DNA of 64,000 nt from Tepidicaulis marinus. GTDB lineage: Bacteria > Pseudomonadota > Alphaproteobacteria > Parvibaculales > Parvibaculaceae. Below are positions 43,508 through 54,823 of this stretch, piece after piece. Where the stretch lies: assembly GCF_000739695.1 (NCBI RefSeq), contig NZ_BBIO01000002.1, positions 1 through 64,000 of the forward strand. Reading direction: 5' to 3'. The translations under genes and the position numbers were made by a program. Positions within the stretch are counted from its first letter, which is position 1, and every line of letters starts with the position of its first letter. The notes under the pieces are model-generated. The model was not told the origin of the DNA. It saw only the letters and a list, made by a program, of their open reading frames with translations, and did not search any database.

Positions 43508-45331
43508 TCATTCCACCGTTACGGATTTGGCGAGGTTGCGCGGCTGGTCCACATCCGTGCCTTTGGCAAGGGCGGTGTGATAGGCCAGCAATTGCACCGG
43601 CAGGGAATAGATCAGCGGTGCCGTCAGCCTGTCGCATTCGGGAACTTCGATCACGGCAACCGCATCCTTGCCCGCCGCGCCGATCCCTTTCTTGTCGGAG
43701 ATCAGGATGACCCGGCCCCCCCGGGCCATGACGACTTGCATATTGGAGACCGTCTTGTCAAAGAGAACGGTGCTGGGCGCGATGACGACGACGGGCACGT
43801 TTTCATCTACCAGCGCCACGGGGCCGTGTTTGAGTTCGCCCGCCGCATAGCCTTCCGCGTGAATGTATGAAATTTCCTTGAGCTTCAGCGCGCCTTCCAA
43901 GGCCATGGGATACATCGGCCCGCGCCCGAGATAGAGCACGTCGCGCGCCTTGGAAAGATTATGCGCAATCGCCTGAATGAGATCGTCATGGGCCAGCACG
44001 TCCGACATGAGACGCGGCACTTCCATGAGCCGGCGCACGGAAAGACGCTCTTCCGCTTTATTAAGATGGCCGCGCGCTTTGGCCGCTTCCAGTGCCAGAA
44101 GCGCCAGCACAGTAAGCTGGCAGGTGAAGGCTTTGGTGGAGGCAACGCCGATTTCCGGTCCGGCATAGGTCGGAACGATGGCATCGGATTCCCGGGCGAT
44201 GGAGCTTTCCGTCACATTGACGATGGAAAGGATCTTCTGCCCCTGCTCCCGGCAATAGCGCAGTGCGGCGAGCGTGTCCGCCGTTTCGCCTGACTGGGAA
44301 ACGAAGACGGCAAGGCCGTTTGCCGGCATGGGCGCTTCACGGTAGCGGAACTCAGAAGCGATATCGATTTCCACGGGCAGGCGGGCAAGCTGCTCGAACC
44401 AATACTTGGCGACATGGCCCGCATAAGATGCGGTGCCGCAGGCAACGATTGTGACTCTGCTTAGGGTTGAAAAATCCACAGGCAGGGAAGGCAGCGCCAG
44501 GCGGTTATCCATCGTGTCGATATATTCGGTCAGCGTATGACCAATCACTTCTGGCTGTTCGAAGATTTCCTTCGCCATGAAATGCCGGTGGTTGCCCTTA
44601 CCGACAAGCGCCGCGCTCGCATCGGTAATCTTCACCGGCCGTTCGACTTCTTTGCCCTGCGCGTCGTAAATCGTTACGCCGCCGCGCTGGACCACGGTCC
44701 AATCGCCCTCTTCCAGAAAAGCAACGCGGTTCGTCATGGGCGCCAGCGCGAAAGCATCCGAACCCAAATACATCTCGCCATTTCCATAACCGATGGCGAG
44801 CGGGCTGCCTTTGCGCGCGCCGATCATCAAATCTTCTTCACCATGAAACAGGATGCAGAGCGCAAACGCGCCTTCAAGACGGCTCAGCGTTTGCGAGGCG
44901 GCATCCACGGCGCTGGCCCCTGCCTTCATAGCCTGAGTGATGAGATGAGCGACAATCTCCGTATCCGTTTCGCTGGTAAAGGTGACGCCATCCGCCTCGA
45001 GTTCGGCGCGCAGCTCGCGGAAATTTTCGATAATGCCGTTGTGAACCAACGCCACCTTGTCGGTGACGTGCGGGTGGGCATTGTTTTCCGAGGCAGGCCC
45101 ATGCGTCGCCCAGCGCGTGTGGCCAATGCCGGCCGTACCCCCAAGCGGGTTTGCCTGGAGCACGGCATCGAGCGCGGTGAGCTTGCCGACGGCGCGGCGC
45201 CGGTCGATGCCGCCATTGACTAGCGTGGCGATCCCGGCGGAATCATAACCTCGATATTCAAGCCGCTTTAGCGCGTCCAGAATGACTGGAGCCGCAGGCT
45301 GAGTGCCAAGAACGCCGACAATGCCGCACAT
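43508..45331 (-). CDS. glmS: glutamine-fructose-6-phosphate aminotransferase GlmS
   Basis: A 607-residue enzyme making glucosamine-6-phosphate from fructose-6-phosphate and glutamine. The N-terminal nucleophile is Cys2 (MCGIVGVLG), the glutaminase domain includes HTRWATHGPASENNAHPH, and two SIS domains follow (CGTASYAGHVAKYW, SQSGETADTLAALRY), ending DVDQPRNLAKSVTVE. It follows glmU by 24 bp on the same strand, so amino-sugar synthesis is one operon. No glmS ribozyme is present upstream. Confidence 0.97.
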   Translation of the reverse strand: MCGIVGVLGTQPAAPVILDALKRLEYRGYDSAGIATLVNGGIDRRRAVGKLTALDAVLQANPLGGTAGIGHTRWATHGPASENNAHPHVTDKVALVHNGIIENFRELRAELEADGVTFTSETDTEIVAHLITQAMKAGASAVDAASQTLSRLEGAFALCILFHGEEDLMIGARKGSPLAIGYGNGEMYLGSDAFALAPMTNRVAFLEEGDWTVVQRGGVTIYDAQGKEVERPVKITDASAALVGKGNHRHFMAKEIFEQPEVIGHTLTEYIDTMDNRLALPSLPVDFSTLSRVTIVACGTASYAGHVAKYWFEQLARLPVEIDIASEFRYREAPMPANGLAVFVSQSGETADTLAALRYCREQGQKILSIVNVTESSIARESDAIVPTYAGPEIGVASTKAFTCQLTVLALLALEAAKARGHLNKAEERLSVRRLMEVPRLMSDVLAHDDLIQAIAHNLSKARDVLYLGRGPMYPMALEGALKLKEISYIHAEGYAAGELKHGPVALVDENVPVVVIAPSTVLFDKTVSNMQVVMARGGRVILISDKKGIGAAGKDAVAVIEVPECDRLTAPLIYSLPVQLLAYHTALAKGTDVDQPRNLAKSVTVE

Positions 45332-45355
45332 ATTATTCCCCGGATCGTTTGGGTC

Positions 45356-46705
45356 TTAAGAAGATTTCGACTTTTCTTTGGAAGCGCGGAAACTCGCCGC
45401 CCATCCTTTCTTCTCGAACTGCTTGCCGCGGGCAACGGCGAGCGCGTCCGGCTCGACATTTTTCGTTACCACGCTGCCCGAGCCCACATAGGCGCCAGCC
45501 CCGATGGAAACCGGCGCGACAAGCGAGCTATTGGAGCCGACGAACGCCCCGTCGCCGATATCGGTGAAATGCTTGTCATAGCCATCGTAATTGCAGGTGA
45601 TGGTGCCCGCGCCGATATTGGCGTCCACGCCGACACGCGCATCTCCGATATAAGAGAGATGGCTGATCTTCGCGCCGTCCTCGACCTTGGCCTTTTTCGT
45701 TTCGACGAAATTTCCGATCTTGGCTTTCTTGCCGACATCGGTGCCGGGACGCAGCCGGGCAAAGGGGCCGATCTGGGCGCCGGCGCCGACATGCACACCT
45801 TCAAGATGGCTGAAAGGCTTCACTTCCGCCCCGTCATCAACCTTCACACCCGGCCCGAAAACGACATTCTGCCCGATAAGCACATCGCGCCCGAGCTGCG
45901 TGTCGTGACTGAAATAGACCGTAGACGGATCGAGCAGCGTCGCTCCATTGAGCAGGGCCTGTTCGCGCATCCGGTCCTGAAAGATTTCTTCCGCCACGGC
46001 AAGATCGAGCCGGCTGTTAATGCCGAGAATTTCTTCTTCCGGGCATTCGATGACGGACATGGACAGTCCGCGTGCCCGGGCCTCTGCGGCAATATCGGTC
46101 AGGTAATATTCGCCTTGCGCGTTATCGGGCTTGAGATCGTTCAGAAGCTCGAAAAGCAGCGGCGTGCGCACTGCCATGGCGCCGCCGTTGCACAAATCGA
46201 TGGCGGCTTCTTCGGGGCTTGCGTCCTTCGCTTCGACGATCTTGACGAGCGCGCCTTCACCGTTCAGCACCAAACGGCCATAGGGCGCAGGGTCTTCCGC
46301 CTGAAACCCGAGAACGACGACATCGTTCCCCGCCGCGCAAGCCTGCTTCATACGGATTAACGTCTCGGGTGTGACAAGCGGGGTGTCGCCGAAAACGACA
46401 ATCGCCACGCCGTCGAGACCGGACAGCAGCTCTTCGGCCGCTTTCACCGCATCGCCCGTGCCGTTCTGTTCTTTTTGATAAGCAACATGGGTTGCTCCAT
46501 GCGAAAGCGCATATTCGGCAACATCGTCCATGCCGGGCGCGAGCACAGCAACGGTTTTATCGCCCGCACAGGCTGCTGCCGAAGCCAGCACATGGCCAAG
46601 CATGGCCTTGCCGCCCAGTTCATGAAGAACTTTCGGGCGTGCCGATTTCATCCGCGTGCCCTTGCCTGCCGCAAGAACGATAATGGCTGAATTGATCACT
46701 GACAT
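45356..46705 (-). CDS. glmU: bifunctional GlmU (GlcN-1-P acetyltransferase / GlcNAc-1-P uridylyltransferase)
   Basis: A 449-residue enzyme producing UDP-GlcNAc. The N-terminal pyrophosphorylase has IIVLAAGKGTRMKSARPKVL, and the C-terminal left-handed beta helix has GARVGVDANIGAGTITCNYDGYDKH (given in parts GARVGVDANIGAG and CNYDGYDK) with the catalytic histidine region. It is the first gene of glmU-glmS. The AT-rich 140 bp upstream probably holds the promoter. Supplies precursors for peptidoglycan, LPS and the UDP-sugar enzymes next door. Confidence 0.97.
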   Translation of the reverse strand: MSVINSAIIVLAAGKGTRMKSARPKVLHELGGKAMLGHVLASAAACAGDKTVAVLAPGMDDVAEYALSHGATHVAYQKEQNGTGDAVKAAEELLSGLDGVAIVVFGDTPLVTPETLIRMKQACAAGNDVVVLGFQAEDPAPYGRLVLNGEGALVKIVEAKDASPEEAAIDLCNGGAMAVRTPLLFELLNDLKPDNAQGEYYLTDIAAEARARGLSMSVIECPEEEILGINSRLDLAVAEEIFQDRMREQALLNGATLLDPSTVYFSHDTQLGRDVLIGQNVVFGPGVKVDDGAEVKPFSHLEGVHVGAGAQIGPFARLRPGTDVGKKAKIGNFVETKKAKVEDGAKISHLSYIGDARVGVDANIGAGTITCNYDGYDKHFTDIGDGAFVGSNSSLVAPVSIGAGAYVGSGSVVTKNVEPDALAVARGKQFEKKGWAASFRASKEKSKSS

Positions 46706-46849
46706 ATATTTTGATCGCTAAAGAAATGAGTGCCGAATCCCCCGTAACCGGCAGCTCAACCTGTCACAGATCAGGGATATGTAAGAAATAAAATAATATT
46801 TCAGGTTTTAACAGTTGTCCCCGCCCTTAACCTAAACGGATTTTCCGGT

Positions 46850-48802
46850 TCAGGCAGAAGGATCCTCGCGCATGGGAAAAGCGGATGAGGCTTCCTGGTC
46901 TTCCAGCCGGTCCGCGCGGGTCGCAAAATCGGGCAGAATTCGCTCGAGAAGCTCCCGGGTGCGCTCATGGTCGGACGCGCTGGCCGCTTCGATGAGCGAA
47001 TCGAGCATTTTCCCCACAAATGCCTCGTCGGGCACCCGCGGGCGGGCTAGCATGATGGCCTCGTGCGAGCTGTTGATCAGCGCCTCTTGATGCTGGAAAA
47101 GGATTTCATAGAGCCGTTCGCCGGGGCGCAAGCCCGTAAAGGTGATTTCCACGTCCTTGCCGGGTTGAAGGCCGGCCAGACGGATCATTTGCCGGGCCAT
47201 ATCCAGAATATTGACAGGCTCGCCCATATCCAGAACGACAATGCCTCCCCCCTCCTCCAGGGCCGTATCGCGCATGGTGGAAGCCTGAAGCACCAGTTCG
47301 ACCGCCTCCCGGATGGTCATGAAATAGCGCGTCATACGCGGGTCCGTGACCGTGAGGGGGCCGCCCTGTTCCAACTGCCTCTGGAAAAGCGGCACAACGG
47401 AACCTGCCGAGCCCAGCACATTGCCGAAGCGCACCGTCACGAAGCGCGTACCGCCCTGTTCGCGCCCGCGAATGTCCTGCGTCTGGCAATAGGTTTCCGC
47501 GATGCGCTTCGAGGCGCCCATGACGCTGACGGGCTGAACGGCCTTGTCCGTGGAGACCATCACCATCATCTGGATATGATGGGCGATGCAGGCATCGGCG
47601 ACATTGCGCGTGCCCATGACATTCGTGAGCACCGCTTCAGCCGGCTGCGATTCCAAAAGCGGCACGTGCTTGAGCGCGGCCGCATGGAAAACGATTTCCG
47701 GCTTTTCCCGTTCGAACATATCGAAGAGCGCTTGGCGGTCGCGCACATTCACCAATCGCGCATTGCGCTCGATACCGGGAAATGTCCGCGCCATTTCGCC
47801 GTCTATTTCGAAAAGATTGAATTCGCTGGCATCGACAAGCGTTAGCTGCGACGGCGTGAAAGCGGCAATCTGGCGGACAAGTTCGGAACCGATGCTGCCG
47901 CCCGCCCCTGTCACAAGCACGCGTTTGCTGGTGAGAAGTGCTGCCATCGCTTTCCGGTCGAGCCGGGCCTGTGGGCGGCTGAGCAGGTCTTCTACGTTGA
48001 TCGGCTGAACCGCAATGCGGTTGCTGTCGGCAAGCTGCAATTGCGACATTTCCGGCAGGCGCGAGAGGCGGATCCCTTCTTCCTCGGTCAGCTCCAACAG
48101 CTTTTTGACGGGCTCGCCCTTCAATGCCGGGTCGGAAAGGATGAGATGGCCGATATGCTCGCCCTGGCTACGCAGGCGCCTGACGATCTTTGCGATCTCT
48201 TCTGATCCGCCCAGAACCTTCACGCCCCTTATGCGGCTGCCGACGGGTCTTTCCTTGTCCGCATTGATCAGACCGGAGACATGGTAAGGGGCATTGCTGC
48301 TGCGGGACATTTTCCGGATAAAGGCTTCCGCTTCGTCCGTTACCCCTACAAGAAGGACATTCAACCGCTGCCCTTTCGGAGCGCCTTTCGCAAACCCGGG
48401 TTGGCGTTCATGCCAAAGGCGGAAGACAAGCCGGCTGCCAATGAAAAGGCCGCTCAGGCAGAGAATATTAATGCCGATGAAGGATCTCGGGAAACCATCC
48501 AGACGGGTGGTTAGAAACAAAACCGCCAGAAAAACCAGATTGATGAACACGGCGGTGCGCGCCAGCAGGATTGCGTCGTCGACCGAAACCCAGCGCCAGG
48601 CAATTCGCCCATGGCGTGAGAAGAAAACCGAGACCGCCGCGATGCCGATAAAAATACCGGTGGCAAGCACTGTCAGATCGAAACGCTGCTGGACCCCGTC
48701 CACCCCGAGACGCAGGGCAAGCGAGATCGGGACCGAGAGGGCCGCCAGAAAAATATCTATGGCGAGAATAACGGCGTTTCTGAACCGGTGGGAGATCACC
48801 AT
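46850..48802 (-). CDS. UDP-sugar 4,6-dehydratase / polysaccharide biosynthesis protein (WbpM/PglF-like)
   Basis: A 650-residue membrane-bound dehydratase. Four N-terminal membrane helices (residues about 10-120) and a first Rossmann-like CoA-binding-type domain precede the catalytic extended-SDR domain (VLVTGAGGSIGSELVRQIA; FHAAALKHVPLLE; MVSTDKAVQPVSVMGASKR). The methionine replacing the SDR tyrosine is normal for this group. It likely makes UDP-4-keto-6-deoxy-GlcNAc for surface glycans. GalE is 99 bp upstream on the same strand. Confidence 0.92.
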   Translation of the reverse strand: MVISHRFRNAVILAIDIFLAALSVPISLALRLGVDGVQQRFDLTVLATGIFIGIAAVSVFFSRHGRIAWRWVSVDDAILLARTAVFINLVFLAVLFLTTRLDGFPRSFIGINILCLSGLFIGSRLVFRLWHERQPGFAKGAPKGQRLNVLLVGVTDEAEAFIRKMSRSSNAPYHVSGLINADKERPVGSRIRGVKVLGGSEEIAKIVRRLRSQGEHIGHLILSDPALKGEPVKKLLELTEEEGIRLSRLPEMSQLQLADSNRIAVQPINVEDLLSRPQARLDRKAMAALLTSKRVLVTGAGGSIGSELVRQIAAFTPSQLTLVDASEFNLFEIDGEMARTFPGIERNARLVNVRDRQALFDMFEREKPEIVFHAAALKHVPLLESQPAEAVLTNVMGTRNVADACIAHHIQMMVMVSTDKAVQPVSVMGASKRIAETYCQTQDIRGREQGGTRFVTVRFGNVLGSAGSVVPLFQRQLEQGGPLTVTDPRMTRYFMTIREAVELVLQASTMRDTALEEGGGIVVLDMGEPVNILDMARQMIRLAGLQPGKDVEITFTGLRPGERLYEILFQHQEALINSSHEAIMLARPRVPDEAFVGKMLDSLIEAASASDHERTRELLERILPDFATRADRLEDQEASSAFPMREDPSA

Positions 48803-48901
48803 GGGCGGTATCCATCATCCTTTTGCGCAGCGTTTGACCCTCTTTAGCACGTGGTCAAGCCCAGAGCTAGAATAAGGCGTTGGATCACAAATAAGACAAG
48901 G

Positions 48902-49888
<987 letters not shown>

Positions 49889-49924
49889 GTACTTCCCCAG
49901 GTTAGCGTGACACGTTACGCCAAC

Positions 49925-51838
49925 TTATACGCGAAAATTTCTCTCCACATAATTAACCAGGGTTTCCAAGCATTCTTCGAGCGGCGTTTCGGCCGTATCG
50001 ATGACCAGATTCGGTGAATCCGGTTCCTCATAAGGCGCCGAAATGCCGGTAAACTCTTTGATCTCCCCGGCAATGGCTTTCTTGTAGAGCCCTTTAGGGT
50101 CGCGTTGCTTACAGGTTTCCACATCCGCTTTGACATAGATCTCATGGAAGCCGTCGCCGGCTGCGGCCCGCGCCCGGTCCCGGTCCGAGCGATAGGGAGA
50201 GATGAAGGAGGTAATGGCCAGCATCCCGGCCCGCTGGAAAAGCGCCGCGGTTTCGCCCACACGGCGGATGTTTTCCGCCCGGTCTTCCGGAGAGAATCCG
50301 AGATTGGCGTTCAGCCCGTGGCGCACATTGTCGCCGTCGAGCACATAGGAGTTGTAGCCTTTCTCGAAGAGCAGTTTTTCAAGCGCGACAGCAAGTGTCG
50401 ATTTGCCTGCGCCCGAAAGGCCGGTAAACCAAAGAACGCCGCCTTTATGGCCATTGCGCCGCGCCCGTTCTTCGATCGAAACACCATGTTCGACGCGCGT
50501 GATGTTGGTCGACTTGGTCGCCATGATCATGGCGCGCTGGTCGGCATATCCTTCCATGGAAATGATGCCGCCGCCGGCAATATCGTATTTATCGACAAGC
50601 ACGAAACGGCCCGTGCGGCCATTGCTAGTGAACTCGTCCAGGGCGAGCATACGGCGTGAGCGGATGGTTACTTCCGCCACCTGATTGCGTTCGACCTGTT
50701 CGGACTCGGAATTGGAAAGATCGCTCGTATCGATGATGCGGTCGACTTTCTGCACCGTAACGGGAGTGTCGAAGGTTCCCAGCTTGAGTTTGTAGCTCTT
50801 GCCGGCGGTCAAAGGTTCATGCCCCAGCCAGAACAGGCGCGCCTTGAAGACTTCCGTTTCGATCGGCGCTTCTTCAACATGGCTGATGAGTTCGCCGCGC
50901 TCGACGAAAATCTGCTCATCGAGTGTGATGCCAACGGACTGACCCGCCGCGGCTTCCGACGGGGGCGTGAAATCTTCGCGGGCCGACCAGCTTTCGATGG
51001 TTTGTACTTTGGCGGTTTTGTTCGACGGCGAGAACATCAGCGTGTCGCCGACTTTCAGCCTGCCGGACTCGATGCGCCCGGCGATGATCCGGCGCTGGTC
51101 GAATTTGTAAACGTCCTGCACCGGAAACCGCAAAGCCTGATCCACCAGCGGGGCATTCGGCAAAAAACTGTCCAGAGCTTTGACGACCGTCGGCCCCTTG
51201 TACCAAGGCATGCTTTTCGAGCCATTGGCGATATTGTCGCCTTCACGCGCGGAAACGGGAATGACGAAAGTCGGCTCCACACCGATCGAGCGCAGGTAGT
51301 CGCGGTATTCTTCCTCGATCAGATCGAACTGTTCCTGTTCATAGCCCACAAGGTCCATCTTGTTAACGGCAACGGCGACCTGGCGCACACCCATCAGATG
51401 AAGCAGATAGCCATGGCGGCGGGATTGCTCGCGCACACCTTCTGCCGCGTCGATGATCAGCAGCGCCGCATCGGACTGCGCCGCGCCCGTGATCATGTTC
51501 TTCAGGAATTCTTTGTGGCCCGGCGCATCGATGATCGTGTAATCGCGCGCTTCCGTCTTGAACCAGATCTGGCTCGTGTCGATGGTAATGCCCTGGTCGC
51601 GCTCAGCCTGCAGCGCGTCCATGAGGAAGGCATATTCGAACGGCACGCCGCGGCGTTCGCACATCGCTTTGATGGATTCATATTTACCATCGGGCAGCGA
51701 GCCCGTGTCATGGAAAAGCCGGCCGACCAGCGTCGACTTGCCGTGGTCGACGTGACCGACGATGACGATTCTGAGAAGGTCCCGGGCTTTTTGCGCATCC
51801 GGGTTGATAGAAGCCAGTTTCACGTTTGTCTCACCCAT
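49925..51838 (-). CDS. cysNC: bifunctional sulfate adenylyltransferase subunit 1 / APS kinase CysNC
   Basis: A 637-residue fusion that activates sulfate to PAPS. Residues about 1-430 are the CysN GTPase ([34 protein letters not shown]) with EF-Tu-like beta barrels. Residues about 450-637 are the CysC APS kinase ([35 protein letters not shown]). This is the same domain order as rhizobial NodQ. It follows cysD by 12 bp. No cysH, cysI or sulfotransferase gene is in the window, so assimilation versus glycan sulfation is open. Confidence 0.95.
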   Translation of the reverse strand: MGETNVKLASINPDAQKARDLLRIVIVGHVDHGKSTLVGRLFHDTGSLPDGKYESIKAMCERRGVPFEYAFLMDALQAERDQGITIDTSQIWFKTEARDYTIIDAPGHKEFLKNMITGAAQSDAALLIIDAAEGVREQSRRHGYLLHLMGVRQVAVAVNKMDLVGYEQEQFDLIEEEYRDYLRSIGVEPTFVIPVSAREGDNIANGSKSMPWYKGPTVVKALDSFLPNAPLVDQALRFPVQDVYKFDQRRIIAGRIESGRLKVGDTLMFSPSNKTAKVQTIESWSAREDFTPPSEAAAGQSVGITLDEQIFVERGELISHVEEAPIETEVFKARLFWLGHEPLTAGKSYKLKLGTFDTPVTVQKVDRIIDTSDLSNSESEQVERNQVAEVTIRSRRMLALDEFTSNGRTGRFVLVDKYDIAGGGIISMEGYADQRAMIMATKSTNITRVEHGVSIEERARRNGHKGGVLWFTGLSGAGKSTLAVALEKLLFEKGYNSYVLDGDNVRHGLNANLGFSPEDRAENIRRVGETAALFQRAGMLAITSFISPYRSDRDRARAAAGDGFHEIYVKADVETCKQRDPKGLYKKAIAGEIKEFTGISAPYEEPDSPNLVIDTAETPLEECLETLVNYVERNFRV

Positions 51839-51850
51839 TTTCCCGGTTCC

Positions 51851-52645
51851 TTATAGATAGCCGTCGGCCCGAAGACGTTCAAAGGCGTCTTCGCTTTCAT
51901 GGTCCATGGCGCGGCCGGACCGTTCGGAAATCTTCGTCGTGCGCAATTCCTCGATAATCTCGGGAATCGTCGTCGCATTGCTGTCGACCGGGAACGTGAT
52001 GTCCTTGTCGCCCAGCGACCGGTAGCGTTTGCCGTCTTTGGCAAAGTAAAGTTCGATCGTGGGAATCTGTTCACGCAACGTGTAAGCCCAGATGTCCACT
52101 TCCGTCCAATGCAAGAGAGGATGCACGCGGATGTGCGTGCCGGGCGGGAAATCGGTTTTGTACTGATCCCAGAATTCCGGCGGCTGATCGCGGAAATCCC
52201 ACTGCCCGCCCTGGCCGCGCGGCGAGAAGACGCGCTCCTTCGCGCGCGTGGCCTCTTCATCGCGCCGAATGCCCGCGAACAATGCGTTGAACTGATATTT
52301 CTCGATCGCCTTTTTAAGGCCGGCGGTCTTGCGGGCTGCGGAGCGGGCAGCCGGCGGCAGGCTCTCATCCATTTCGTCCAGCGGCGGGCACTCTTCGCGC
52401 AGGAATTTCAATCCCCACTCATCCGCATAGCGGTCGCGGAAGGCATACATTTCCGGAAACTTCTTGCCGGTATCCACATGCATGACGGGAAACGGCACAT
52501 GGCCGAAAAACGCCTTGCGCGCCAGCCAGATCATGACGTTGGAGTCTTTCCCCAGCGACCACAGCATCGCGATATTCTCGATGCGGTTAAACGCTTCACG
52601 GAAAATGTAGATGCTTTGGCTTTCCAGCTGATCCAGCCGATCCAT
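51851..52645 (-). CDS. cysD: sulfate adenylyltransferase subunit 2 CysD
   Basis: A 264-residue PP-loop ATP pyrophosphatase, partner of CysN, forming APS from sulfate and ATP. The PP motif is LWSLGKDSNVMIWLARKAF; VMHVDTGKKFPEMYAFRD and FAGIRRDEEATRAKERVFSP follow. It is shorter than the E. coli protein (about 300 residues), as I recall is usual for NodP-type proteins, and no core motif is missing. GGGAG lies 7 nt before the ATG. It is the first gene of cysD-cysNC-galE. Confidence 0.95.
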   Translation of the reverse strand: MDRLDQLESQSIYIFREAFNRIENIAMLWSLGKDSNVMIWLARKAFFGHVPFPVMHVDTGKKFPEMYAFRDRYADEWGLKFLREECPPLDEMDESLPPAARSAARKTAGLKKAIEKYQFNALFAGIRRDEEATRAKERVFSPRGQGGQWDFRDQPPEFWDQYKTDFPPGTHIRVHPLLHWTEVDIWAYTLREQIPTIELYFAKDGKRYRSLGDKDITFPVDSNATTIPEIIEELRTTKISERSGRAMDHESEDAFERLRADGYL

Positions 52646-52803
52646 CAATGTGCTCCCGCAATTCCACTTTTTTACAAAAAAAGAATGTATTAAATTCAGT
52701 TACCCCGTGGGCGACTGTGATTTAATAGTCCGGCAAGACGAATGCAAGTGCGAATTCTGAGGATCGGACCGGATTCATGCTGTGCGCTGCCCGGCCGCCC
52801 CTG

Positions 52804-53154
52804 CTACGTCCGGTAGGAAGGAACCGGATGGTAGCGCGGAACGGATTGTTGGCGCCGCTTTTCCTCGCCGCGGGCGCCGGTTTTACGCAGCGGGCGGTTC
52901 ATTCTCGTCAATGCCGAGTAACGTCCCTCAAGGCTAGCAGTGTCTTTAAGCCGGGTTCCGGGCAAATTTGGGGCGGCGAAGATGGAAGGCACGCTGCGCG
53001 GCGAGAGCGCCGATTGGCGGGCCTCCTTGGCAAGGCGGCGCGAGGTCACGGCCAAATGCGCCAAAAGAAGCACCAACAAGCCGCCGGCAAATCCGTAAAT
53101 CCCGGCTTGCGCGCCCAGCGGCCAGGCGTCAAAAGGCAAGGCATCGAGTGTCAT
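52804..53154 (-). CDS. hypothetical membrane protein
   Basis: A 116-residue protein not recognised. It has one hydrophobic helix (GIYGFAGGLLVLLLAHLAV, residues about 18-36) and a long basic, arginine-rich, low-complexity tail. GGGAGA lies about 8 nt before the ATG. It is divergent from the SPOR lipoprotein gene. Coding status rests on the helix and the start signal only. Confidence 0.5.
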   Translation of the reverse strand: MTLDALPFDAWPLGAQAGIYGFAGGLLVLLLAHLAVTSRRLAKEARQSALSPRSVPSIFAAPNLPGTRLKDTASLEGRYSALTRMNRPLRKTGARGEEKRRQQSVPRYHPVPSYRT

Positions 53155-53329
53155 GAAGGGTCTCCCTTTATTTATGCCCGCCCTTACGCAAAAAGCCTGC
53201 CGGGCCGCAGCGTCCGTTTTCCAGGCATTGGCAAGGCAATTTCCTGTACCAGCCGCCGGAGCCGCTCAAGCCTTGGGCAAAATGCGTAATGGTTAATCAG
53301 TTCTGAACCGGCCTTCCCGTGTGCGTCAA

Positions 53330-53358
53330 TTGACCGCCTATAGCGACTCGCATAACAG
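53330..53358 (+). promoter_or_regulatory. predicted sigma70-like promoter for the SPOR lipoprotein gene
   Basis: TTGACC (53330-53335) and TAACAG (53353-53358), separated by 17 bp, 42 bp before the ATG at 53400. Confidence 0.5.
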
Positions 53359-53399
53359 TCGTTAACCGGCTCTTTGAGCGCATATCGGCGAGATGCGGC

Positions 53400-54089
53400 A
53401 TGGTCATAAAAAACGATCGGCGCTGGCTTTTTCTGAGCCTGCTTGGAGGAGCGCTCAGTCTTGGCGCCTGCGCCGGACAGGAGGCCGTCACCGGTGCCCC
53501 GCCAGCTAGCAAGCCCATTGCCGGTTATCAGCGGCTGGGTACCGAAAAGGAAACGCTTGAGGAGCGGGTCAACCGGCTGGAGCAGGATCTGGCGGAACTG
53601 CGGATCGATTATTCGGTGGTGCGCCCGGCCATGGAAAAACTGGTCTTTTCCGAAAACAGCCTCGACCGGCGCCTGGGCCGTATTGAAAACGCCTTCGGGC
53701 CCGCCACGGCCTCCCTCGTCGCGCCGGGCGGCGAGGCGGCTCAATCTTCGGCAAAACCCGCTGCAGTGGCCCGTATGGACCCGGTGCGCGACGAAACGAA
53801 GATGGCCGGGAAATCATCTTCTGCCGCCGGCTTTGGCATTCACCTGGCCTCATACAGAGGCAAGACGGCAGCAATGGAAGGCTGGCACATGCTCCAGCAA
53901 AGCTACAAGAGCGCCCTTGCCTCCTACCGGCCTATTATCCGCAGATTCGACGCGGGCAAAGACGGCACGTATCAGCGCCTGCTGGCTGGGCCTCTTTCCA
54001 CGCACGCCGCTGCGGAAAGCCTGTGCGCCTCCCTTAAAAAACAAGGCGCCTGGTGCCAAGTGCTTGCCCTCGACCCCTCATCGCAGTAA
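53400..54089 (+). CDS. SPOR-domain lipoprotein with coiled coil
   Basis: A 229-residue predicted lipoprotein. The signal peptide ends in the lipobox LGAC (cysteine near residue 24). A short linker leads into a coiled coil (EKETLEERVNRLEQDLAELR, about residues 49-68) and a C-terminal SPOR-like domain (GFGIHLASYRGKTAAMEGW ... RLLAGPLSTHAAAESLC). It probably sits in the outer or inner membrane and binds peptidoglycan. This is the second SPOR protein in the window. Confidence 0.82.
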   Translation: MVIKNDRRWLFLSLLGGALSLGACAGQEAVTGAPPASKPIAGYQRLGTEKETLEERVNRLEQDLAELRIDYSVVRPAMEKLVFSENSLDRRLGRIENAFGPATASLVAPGGEAAQSSAKPAAVARMDPVRDETKMAGKSSSAAGFGIHLASYRGKTAAMEGWHMLQQSYKSALASYRPIIRRFDAGKDGTYQRLLAGPLSTHAAAESLCASLKKQGAWCQVLALDPSSQ

Positions 54090-54134
54090 AGCCGGGCCTT
54101 AAGAAAAGCGGCACACAGGTTGTTGAGGTCACAG

Positions 54135-54788
54135 ATGGCGGACAATTCGGCAGAGATGGCACATCTTCTGGCTGGCTATAAGCGCTTCCGGGAAGGGACT
54201 TACGCGCAGAACCAGGAGCGCTTTGAGAGCCTGGCAAGCGCCCAGTCTCCGAAAGCCGCCATCGTTTGCTGCTGCGACAGCCGCGCCGATCCCTCCATGA
54301 TCCTTGACGTCAATCCGGGCGAGCTTTTCGTGATCCGAAATGTCGCCAATCTCGTGCCGCCATATGAAACCGACGGGGCCTATCACGGGACCAGCGCGGC
54401 GCTGGAATTCGCTGTCGAAGGTTTGCATATCAAGGACATCATCGTGATGGGCCATGCGCGCTGCGGCGGCATCAATGCGCTTTATGAGAACGCGCCCAAA
54501 GGCCATAAGCGGGGCTTTGTCGGGCAATGGATGAACATCGCAACCGAGCTTGCGCTTTTCATCCGCCGCCAATATGCCCATGAAACACCGGAGAAACAGC
54601 GTGACCGGCTCGAGCGGGAATCCGTCCTGGCGTCCATCGACCGTCTGAAAACCTTCCCCTTCGTCGAAGCGGCGCTGAAGGAAGGCCGCTTGCGGCTTCA
54701 TGCCTGGTTCTTCGATATCGGCAACGGCATTCTGCTGGCCTATGACGAGCAAGCAGAAGATTACCGCCCGGTCGATCTGCCCGGCTGA
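54135..54788 (+). CDS. beta-class carbonic anhydrase
   Basis: A 217-residue zinc enzyme interconverting CO2 and bicarbonate. Zinc ligands and the catalytic Asp-Arg dyad are visible: CCCDSRADPSMI (Cys-x-Asp-x-Arg), then HARCGGI (His-x-x-Cys). FVIRNVANLVPP and GTSAALEFAVEGL are family blocks. The ATG at 54135 follows GAGG. It is 45 bp after the SPOR lipoprotein gene. Confidence 0.93.
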   Translation: MADNSAEMAHLLAGYKRFREGTYAQNQERFESLASAQSPKAAIVCCCDSRADPSMILDVNPGELFVIRNVANLVPPYETDGAYHGTSAALEFAVEGLHIKDIIVMGHARCGGINALYENAPKGHKRGFVGQWMNIATELALFIRRQYAHETPEKQRDRLERESVLASIDRLKTFPFVEAALKEGRLRLHAWFFDIGNGILLAYDEQAEDYRPVDLPG

Positions 54789-54823
54789 ACATCTATCCCG
54801 AGTTTTTGAAGATGACGGGGAAA

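Noticed and set aside
43347-43637. N-terminal extension of the TPR-SPOR protein
   Set aside because: The extension would bury the signal peptide; GAGGACCAAG marks the ATG at 43346.
45332-45355. glmS ribozyme or riboswitch before glmS
   Set aside because: Only 24 bp separate glmU and glmS, too short for such an element.
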